From contig DAIDJC010000195.1 in assembly GCA_027451565.1 (NCBI GenBank), positions 1-6,128 of the forward strand: DNA of 6,128 nucleotides. Direction: 5' to 3'. Source of the stretch: Limisphaerales bacterium. GTDB lineage: Bacteria > Verrucomicrobiota > Verrucomicrobiia > Limisphaerales > UBA11358. Position numbers and translations under genes: made by a program. Below, one piece after another: positions 1-3,875 of the stretch; position 1 is the first letter of the stretch, and each line of letters starts with the position of its first letter. The notes below the pieces were generated by a model. It was not told the origin of the DNA. It saw only the letters and a list, made by a program, of their open reading frames with translations, and searched no databases.

Positions 1-550
1 CGAAATCATAGTCCCAGACTTTTTCTATGATCATCATCCGGCCACAGAGGCGGTTGGTGGAACGCATCAGCAATTCCAGCAGGCGGTATTCCCTGGAGGT
101 CAGCTCGATTTCCACCCCGGCGCGCTGTGCCCGGTGGGTGAGTGTGTCCAGGGTGAGGTCTGCCACGCGCAGGAGTGTGGATTTGCTGTCGGCGGTCCGG
201 CGCGTGAGCGCGCGCACCCGCGCCACCAGTTCGCTTAGTTCAAAAGGCTTGGGAAGGTAGTCATCCGCCCCGGCATTCAATCCCGCCACTCTCTCATTCA
301 CCTCGCCCCGGGCGGATAGCAGCAGTACGGGGGTGCTGTTTTTCTGTGACCGCAACAGTTGAAGCACACTCAGGCCATCCCGTCCGGGCAGCATGATGTC
401 CAGCACAATGGCGTCAAACGGGGTGGATTTGGCAGCATGGAGTGCGTCCGGCCCGTTTGTGCAGAGGTCCACCGCAAATCCTTCCGTTTGCAGGGCCTTC
501 CGCACAAACGAGGCCGTCTTCCGCTCATCTTCCACCACGAGTATGCGCAT
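1..550 (-). CDS. OmpR-family response regulator, CusR/CopR-like (3' end cut by window edge)
   Basis: This is a DNA-binding transcription regulator of a two-component system, normally phosphorylated by a partner histidine kinase. The first 183 codons are present and the family is usually about 225 residues, so the last part of the winged helix, including the recognition helix, lies outside the window. The receiver domain (about 1-115) has the acidic pair E7-D8, phospho-acceptor D51 in VLDIMLPGRDG, S79 at the switch Ser/Thr position and K101 in PKPF. The effector domain starts near residue 125 (LRVADLTLD, then LTSREYRLLELL) and ends at EKVWDYDF. The VEDERKT start and the VWDYDF segment are typical of the heavy-metal CusR/CopR subgroup, though the inducer cannot be read from this. 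The ATG at 550 follows the propeller stop codon by 27 bp with a weak purine-rich GAGAAG upstream, so it is probably translated from the same mRNA. A palindrome resembling a CusR box lies upstream of the cluster at 2097-2118. Confidence 0.93.
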   Translation of the reverse strand, partial: MRILVVEDERKTASFVRKALQTEGFAVDLCTNGPDALHAAKSTPFDAIVLDIMLPGRDGLSVLQLLRSQKNSTPVLLLSARGEVNERVAGLNAGADDYLPKPFELSELVARVRALTRRTADSKSTLLRVADLTLDTLTHRAQRAGVEIELTSREYRLLELLMRSTNRLCGRMMIIEKVWDYDF

Positions 551-577
551 GCTCTGGGCTTCTCTTTGCCACTGGGT

Positions 578-1615
578 TCAGTGGCTGTCTGTCTCGTCCA
601 TCCCGTAAACCAGGATTTTAAAGGAGTCCGGAACCATGCGGCCGCGGCGTTCGCCTTCAACAGGAGCTTCCATTTTTGCCGTGGCCAGATAAATCCGGTG
701 TGTCAGGGGATCCACCGTCATGGTCCGCGCGCCTGGTTCGGTCTTCAAGGTTTGAACCACTGTCAACTGATCCCCGTCCTCGCGGGCGATGGTGGTGGTG
801 GCGCTGCGCCCGCAGGAGGCAAATGCCAGCCCTGTGCCGGGATCAAACGCGTTGGCATCCACGCCCTCGCCAATGGGAACCTGCCCCAGCACCTTGCCAT
901 TCCGGCTGTCCATCATGATCATCATCTGGTTGTCGCACCCGAGGAAAAGGCGATGGTTTTTGGCGTCCAAGGCCATGCCGGATGCGGATTCGCCCGGGGC
1001 GATGGGCCAGCGTTCCACCACGGTGTGGCTTTTGACATCAATGACGGCCACCTCGCTTTTGTCCTCCAGGTTGTCATACACCCTTCCTGCGGCAGGGTCT
1101 GCCACGGCAAATTCCGGTTTGCCCCCCAAATCAATTGTCGCAACCACCTGGCCAGTCCCGGCGTTCAACACGGATGCGGTGCCGCTGCGTCCATTAAAGG
1201 CATACACCTCGGATTGCGAAGGCTCAAACAGAATGCAATCTGGATTTTTTCCGGTGGCGGTCTGGGACAGGGTTTGCAGGGTGGCGGGATCCACCAGGCT
1301 CACGTTGTTGCCGCGGCCGTTGCTCACAAACAGTTTGGGAATCTGCGGGTCCACTGCCACACCGTGCACGCCGGGCGTGTTGGTGATTTCCCCCACGACC
1401 GTGTCTGACACCGTGTCAATCACCACCACTTTCATGGCATGCGACACATACAGCCTGTGCGCAGAGGGATCCACGCTGACATAATCCCAGCCGCCTGGGC
1501 CGCCGATTTTGATTTCCTTGATGAAATGATAACTGTTTTCCGCCTGGCACGCCGCCGCCGAAAGGCAGAGGAGGGTGGTGATGAATAGTGGTTTGCTGGT
1601 TTTCAATTTTTTCAT
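578..1615 (-). CDS. Secreted YncE/YVTN-type beta-propeller protein
   Basis: A 345-residue protein predicted to be exported. Residues 1-25 form a signal peptide (KKLKTSK, hydrophobic core, SAAACQA), with likely cleavage before E26. C23 gives only a poor lipobox, so a free periplasmic form is more likely than a lipoprotein. The rest is repeated propeller blades with the YVTN signature: VSVDPSAHRLYVSH, VAVDPQIPKLFVSN, ILFEPSQSEVYAFN, MALDAKNHRLFLG, NAFDPGTGLAFAS and MTVDPLTHRIYLAT, each followed by a VxVID/VVxxI-type strand pair. This fits a seven-blade YncE-like propeller of normal length. Such propellers usually act as binding or scaffold domains, and no catalytic residues are evident. One blade carries a methionine-rich strand (MMIMM, near residue 231), which may or may not matter for metal binding. 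The start is supported by GGGAG five bases before the ATG. It lies 56 bp after the PepSY gene and 27 bp before the response regulator, so it is probably the middle gene of one operon. Substrate or partner is unknown. Confidence 0.9.
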   Translation of the reverse strand: MKKLKTSKPLFITTLLCLSAAACQAENSYHFIKEIKIGGPGGWDYVSVDPSAHRLYVSHAMKVVVIDTVSDTVVGEITNTPGVHGVAVDPQIPKLFVSNGRGNNVSLVDPATLQTLSQTATGKNPDCILFEPSQSEVYAFNGRSGTASVLNAGTGQVVATIDLGGKPEFAVADPAAGRVYDNLEDKSEVAVIDVKSHTVVERWPIAPGESASGMALDAKNHRLFLGCDNQMMIMMDSRNGKVLGQVPIGEGVDANAFDPGTGLAFASCGRSATTTIAREDGDQLTVVQTLKTEPGARTMTVDPLTHRIYLATAKMEAPVEGERRGRMVPDSFKILVYGMDETDSH

Positions 1616-1671
1616 TTCTGCTCCCTTGGGTTGCTGGTTTTGATGGTTTTAAAACTTTTTGGTCCCACTTT

Positions 1672-2007
1672 TCAGTCCTTGTCGGAATCCTTTTCCGACT
1701 TGGCTTCCCGGTCTTCGTCGCTTGCGGATTCTGCGTGGGTGGAGAGAATTTTTCCGGTGATGGCATCCACGTTCACTTCAGTCACCTGGTTGGTTTGGGG
1801 GGTCGTCAGGTCAAAGGACCATTGGAGATGGCCATGTTCTTTTTCCAGTTCGGCGCTCTTGATGGCGGCGCCAGGAACGCTGGCGAGGGCGATCTGGCTG
1901 GCGGCAGTCTTGGAAATGTGCCGGGAGCGGCAGGCGCAGTGGTTGCTGGCGCAACCGGCAAGCAGGGCTGCGGCCAATGTCAATGGAATGAATTTGATCA
2001 GGTTCAT
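1672..2007 (-). CDS. PepSY-domain lipoprotein
   Basis: A 111-residue protein if started at the ATG at 2007. Residues 1-18 are a lipoprotein signal peptide (MNLIKF, then a hydrophobic run) with a clean lipobox LAGC, lipidated at C19. A short Cys/His-rich linker follows (H23, C24, C26, H30). A single PepSY domain spans about 31-95: ISKTAASQIAL, VPGAAIKSAELEKEHG, LQWSFDL, VTEVNVDAITGKIL. The tail is highly charged (DEDREAKSEKDSDKD). PepSY domains are small envelope modules, often encoded beside two-component systems or peptidases, and are thought to bind or inhibit partners; no activity can be assigned here. The HxC/CxC cluster beside a CusR-like regulator makes metal binding a reasonable guess only. 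The frame is open further upstream to an ATG at 2079 with a strong Shine-Dalgarno sequence, which would add 24 polar residues before the signal peptide. I prefer 2007 because it gives a normal signal peptide, although no Shine-Dalgarno is visible there. Confidence 0.85.
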   Translation of the reverse strand: MNLIKFIPLTLAAALLAGCASNHCACRSRHISKTAASQIALASVPGAAIKSAELEKEHGHLQWSFDLTTPQTNQVTEVNVDAITGKILSTHAESASDEDREAKSEKDSDKD

Positions 2008-2037
2008 GATGTTTTTGTGATTTTTAATTTTGTTGTT

Positions 2038-2067
2038 TTTAAACGTGCAATCTGCATCCCCATTCAA
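2038..2067 (-). promoter_or_regulatory. Candidate promoter for the PepSY-propeller-regulator cluster
   Basis: On the minus strand TTGAAT (2067-2062) and TTTAAA (2043-2038) are separated by 18 bp. Each matches the sigma70 consensus at four of six bases. Transcription would begin near 2031, leaving a short AT-rich leader before the ATG at 2007 and placing the palindrome at 2097-2118 upstream of the -35, an activator-like position. If this promoter is right, the ATG at 2079 is not on the transcript and 2007 is the true start. Weak boxes, so uncertain. Confidence 0.3.
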
Positions 2068-2082
2068 ATTCAGTTCCATTAA

Positions 2083-2090
2083 CCTCTCCT
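2083..2090 (-). promoter_or_regulatory. Strong Shine-Dalgarno before the alternative PepSY start
   Basis: AGGAGAGG on the minus strand, with its AGGAG six bases before the ATG at 2079, which is in frame with the PepSY gene. It is the best ribosome binding site in the cluster. It would drive either a longer PepSY precursor with 24 extra N-terminal residues or, if the mRNA starts downstream of it, nothing. It conflicts with the start at 2007 chosen from the signal peptide. Confidence 0.45.
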
Positions 2091-2096
2091 GAAGGG

Positions 2097-2118
2097 ATCA
2101 TGACAATTTTGTCATGAT
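2097..2118. promoter_or_regulatory. Perfect 22-bp palindrome, CusR-box-like operator
   Basis: The arms ATCATGACAA and TTGTCATGAT are exact reverse complements, separated by TT. The core ATGACAA-N2-TTGTCAT equals the core of the E. coli CusR box as I remember it from the literature, and the outer bases differ. It lies between pyrE and the gene cluster that ends with a CusR/CopR-like response regulator, and is the only complete copy I found in the window. The two half-sites are one helical turn apart, as expected for a dimeric OmpR-family regulator. It is most likely the binding site of the regulator encoded at the left edge. Confidence 0.7.
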
Positions 2119-2192
2119 TCGCCCATGGCGCGGCGGGCTTCACCTTCTTATCTGGATTTTTCACCGCATTGGGACCCTGCCGTTTCCAGTAG

Positions 2193-2759
2193 TCACTTGC
2201 TTCCGGGTTTGATGGCGGGAATTTGGGCGAGGTCCGGTGGCAAATGACCCGGATCAAAAGTTTCCACCGCCAGCGAAATCAGGCTGGAGGTGGGCACCCC
2301 GAATTGCACCGCGCCATTGGATCGGTCCACCAACATGCCCACGCCCACCACCGTTCCCCCCAGGCTGCGGACAATGTCCAGCGTCTCCTGTACCCGGCCT
2401 CCCTTGGTGACCACATCCTCCACCACGAGGATTTTTTCGCCCGGCTTGATCTGGAACCCCCGGCGCAGGACCAGCCGCCCCTCTTCTTTTTCCACGAAGA
2501 TGAACCGAAGGCCCAACTGGCGCGCAACCTCCTGGCCTATCACCAAACCGCCCATGGCAGGTGAAACGACCGTCACAGCCCCTGCCTGCTTCAGCCGTTG
2601 GGCCAGCGCCGCCCCCAGCTTTTCCACCACGGGCATTTGTTGGAGCGCCAGCGCGCATTGGAAAAATTGGCGGCTGTGCAAACCGCTGCGCAGCACGAAA
2701 TGTCCCTCCAAAAGGGCGCCTGTTTCACGAAATATTTGCAATGCCTGTTCTGTTGTCAT
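2193..2759 (-). CDS. pyrE: Orotate phosphoribosyltransferase
   Basis: Transfers the phosphoribosyl group of PRPP to orotate, giving orotidine 5'-monophosphate, the fifth step of de novo pyrimidine synthesis, in the cytosol. The protein has 188 residues, normal for the short bacterial form. The N-terminal part has FVLRSGLHSRQFFQC (21-35), the orotate-side segment common in PyrE. The centre has VVSPAMGGLVIGQEVA (64-79) and FVEKEEGRLVLRRGF (88-102). The PRPP-binding motif ILVVEDVVTKGGR spans 110-122 with the acidic pair E114-D115; K-G-G replaces the more usual T-G-G. The ATG at 2759 is the natural N-terminus (MTTEQALQIF). No Shine-Dalgarno precedes it, but a promoter-like pair lies so close that the mRNA may be leaderless. 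It stands alone, divergent from the gene at 3019, and is not with other pyr genes. No clear terminator follows it, so read-through into the PepSY cluster is possible. Confidence 0.95.
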   Translation of the reverse strand: MTTEQALQIFRETGALLEGHFVLRSGLHSRQFFQCALALQQMPVVEKLGAALAQRLKQAGAVTVVSPAMGGLVIGQEVARQLGLRFIFVEKEEGRLVLRRGFQIKPGEKILVVEDVVTKGGRVQETLDIVRSLGGTVVGVGMLVDRSNGAVQFGVPTSSLISLAVETFDPGHLPPDLAQIPAIKPGSK

Positions 2760-2765
2760 CCGTGG

Positions 2766-2793
2766 ATTCTAAGAGCACGCCCGAAAATGACAA
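2766..2793 (-). promoter_or_regulatory. pyrE: Candidate pyrE promoter
   Basis: Minus strand TTGTCA (2793-2788) and TAGAAT (2771-2766) are separated by 16 bp; each matches the sigma70 consensus at five of six positions. Transcription about seven bases after the -10 would begin at or within a few bases of the pyrE ATG at 2759, which agrees with the lack of a Shine-Dalgarno. The best promoter-like pair I saw in the window. Confidence 0.45.
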
Positions 2794-2802
2794 GGCGGGC
2801 TG

Positions 2803-2878
2803 TTTAGTGGAGTAGGCGGAGCGAACGGATTGAGAGGCGCAGGGCCAATGACCGTTTCGCTACGCCTACTCTACTTAA
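2803..2878. repeat. Imperfect long inverted repeat in the pyrE upstream region
   Basis: The left arm 2803-2828 (core GAGTAGGCGGAGCGAACGG) and right arm 2852-2878 (complement core GAGTAGGCGTAGCGAAACGG) pair along about 26 bases with a few mismatches and one bulge. The loop begins with ATTG and ends with CAAT, so the stem can extend a little. It sits between two divergent genes, where a terminator would have no purpose, and has no T-run. A dispersed intergenic hairpin element (REP- or MITE-like) is the likeliest reading. Confidence 0.7.
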
Positions 2879-2920
2879 TGCACCCCGGGGGCCAGCGGAG
2901 GAGGGGGCTTGATGGGAGGA

Positions 2921-2926
2921 TATAAT
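2921..2926 (+). promoter_or_regulatory. Consensus -10-like hexamer upstream of the metallopeptidase gene
   Basis: A perfect TATAAT, 93 bp before the ATG at 3019, in the stretch between the hairpin and the gene. No recognisable -35 lies 15-19 bp upstream (the region there is GGAGGAGGGGG). It is a possible promoter element with a leader of about 85 nt, but may be chance. The rest of 2879-3018 holds nothing else I can name. Confidence 0.25.
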
Positions 2927-3018
2927 GTGACTGCAGGACCATTCCGCACCAAAGGCTGGCTTCGGGATTTTGGCTGTCGCCGGCGGCGGGATCGGCTACC
3001 GTATTGCCCGTGCCAAAA

Positions 3019-3663
3019 ATGATCAAATGGCTGGTGGCGCTGGCGTTGCTGCCAGTGTGCGCCGGGGCTGTGCTCGCCCTGGGCCAGGTGGTCCGCGCTT
3101 GCGGGGCGGCTGACATGGTCTGGGTTCCGATGCTGGCAGGGGGCGCCTGCTGGATGGTGGTCTTTTTGATGTTGCCCAAACCCATGTGGATTTATGTGTT
3201 TGGACATGAACTCACGCACGCCCTTTGGACCTGGGTGCTTGGAGGCGAGGTCCGAAAGATGAAGGTGACTTCCAAGGGCGGGCATGTGGTCGTTTCAAAA
3301 TCCAATTTTTTGATTGCCCTGGCCCCCTATTTTTTCCCCCTGTACGCCATTTTGGTGGTGTTGGTCTTTCTGGTGGGGCGCCTGATCTGGGACTGGCGCC
3401 CTTATTTGATCTGGTTCCATTTGCTCCTTGGCGCCGCCTATTCCTTTCATCTCACCCTCACCTTTCATATCCTGAAAACCCGCCAGTCGGACATCACCTC
3501 GCAGGGCTATTTTTTTTCCGCCATGGTGATTTTTCTGGGCAATGTTTCCGTTTTGATCTTTGGCCTGCCCCTTCTTTCATCGCGGGTCGGATTGTTCACC
3601 GTGGCTGGCTGGTGGTTTCAAGACACCGGGGCCGTATTCCACTGGCTTCAGAGAACGGTTTGA
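3019..3663 (+). CDS. M50-like membrane zinc metallopeptidase (HELTH)
   Basis: A 214-residue integral membrane protein with about five hydrophobic segments (roughly 4-25, 34-52, 97-121, 129-150 and 163-185). The zinc motif H63-E64-L65-T66-H67 follows MWIYVFG and precedes ALWTWVLGG, as in site-2-protease-like M50/M50B peptidases, which cut substrates inside or near the membrane. K86-G-G-H-V-V-V follows the active-site helix, then the conserved-looking NFLIALAPYFFPLY. A third zinc ligand is expected; D158 in RQSDITSQG is the best candidate, in the place where M50B members carry an Asp. No PDZ or CBS domain is present, so this is a minimal form. Its substrate is unknown. The frame also offers TTG at 3004 and GTG at 3010; I chose the ATG at 3019, which begins directly at the first membrane helix. 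None has a good Shine-Dalgarno. The gene is divergent from pyrE and 212 bp before the next gene on the same strand. Confidence 0.8.
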   Translation: MIKWLVALALLPVCAGAVLALGQVVRACGAADMVWVPMLAGGACWMVVFLMLPKPMWIYVFGHELTHALWTWVLGGEVRKMKVTSKGGHVVVSKSNFLIALAPYFFPLYAILVVLVFLVGRLIWDWRPYLIWFHLLLGAAYSFHLTLTFHILKTRQSDITSQGYFFSAMVIFLGNVSVLIFGLPLLSSRVGLFTVAGWWFQDTGAVFHWLQRTV

Positions 3664-3875
3664 GAGCTTGTTTGAAAATGTGGGGGCTGCTTTTTCGGCA
3701 AAGGTCTCCATCCTTGAGATCCAAGACAATACGCTGTTTCAGGAGAAAGCTGTCGTGTTTCGAAGTCTTGGGCGCAGGACCCCCCAGTCCATCGTTCCGG
3801 CGAATGCCTTCTGGACACAATCCATCCCCGAGGGGTAATCTTGGGTGAACCACTTGGGGAAGGCAGCAGACGATT
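3664..3875. other. Intergenic block of unknown nature, open in several frames
   Basis: 212 bp between the metallopeptidase stop codon and the next ATG. Up to about 3838 it has no stop in two plus-strand frames and one minus-strand frame, yet none of these gives a credible independent protein: all three reading frames begin inside or overlap the metallopeptidase gene. There is no clear T-tailed hairpin terminator. The segment near 3790-3815 (TTCCGGCGAATGCC) resembles the common intergenic repeats built on TTCCGGCGAA. It presumably holds the promoter of the gene at 3876, but I could not identify one. Confidence 0.35.

Noticed and set aside
27..38. Repeated ATGATCATCATC-like words here, near 911-925 and near 4158
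   Set aside because: They fall in coding sequence as runs of Met/Ile codons in unrelated proteins and show no regular spacing.
359..1408. A 349-codon plus-strand open frame
   Set aside because: It lies opposite the propeller and response regulator genes, has low-complexity His/Gly-rich translation and no family features; the minus strand has clear domains over the same bases.
2119..2192. Possible pyrE terminator (GCCCATGGCGCGGCGGGC)
   Set aside because: The GC-rich bases can form only a short stem and no T-run follows on the minus strand, so I do not call a terminator.
2039..2257. A 72-codon minus-strand frame between pyrE and the PepSY gene
   Set aside because: It starts inside pyrE, crosses the palindrome and the PepSY start in another frame, and has no recognisable features.
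2784..2793. AAAATGACAA as a second CusR-type operator
   Set aside because: It is one half-site only; the other half is absent at the right spacing, and the bases are better explained as the pyrE -35.
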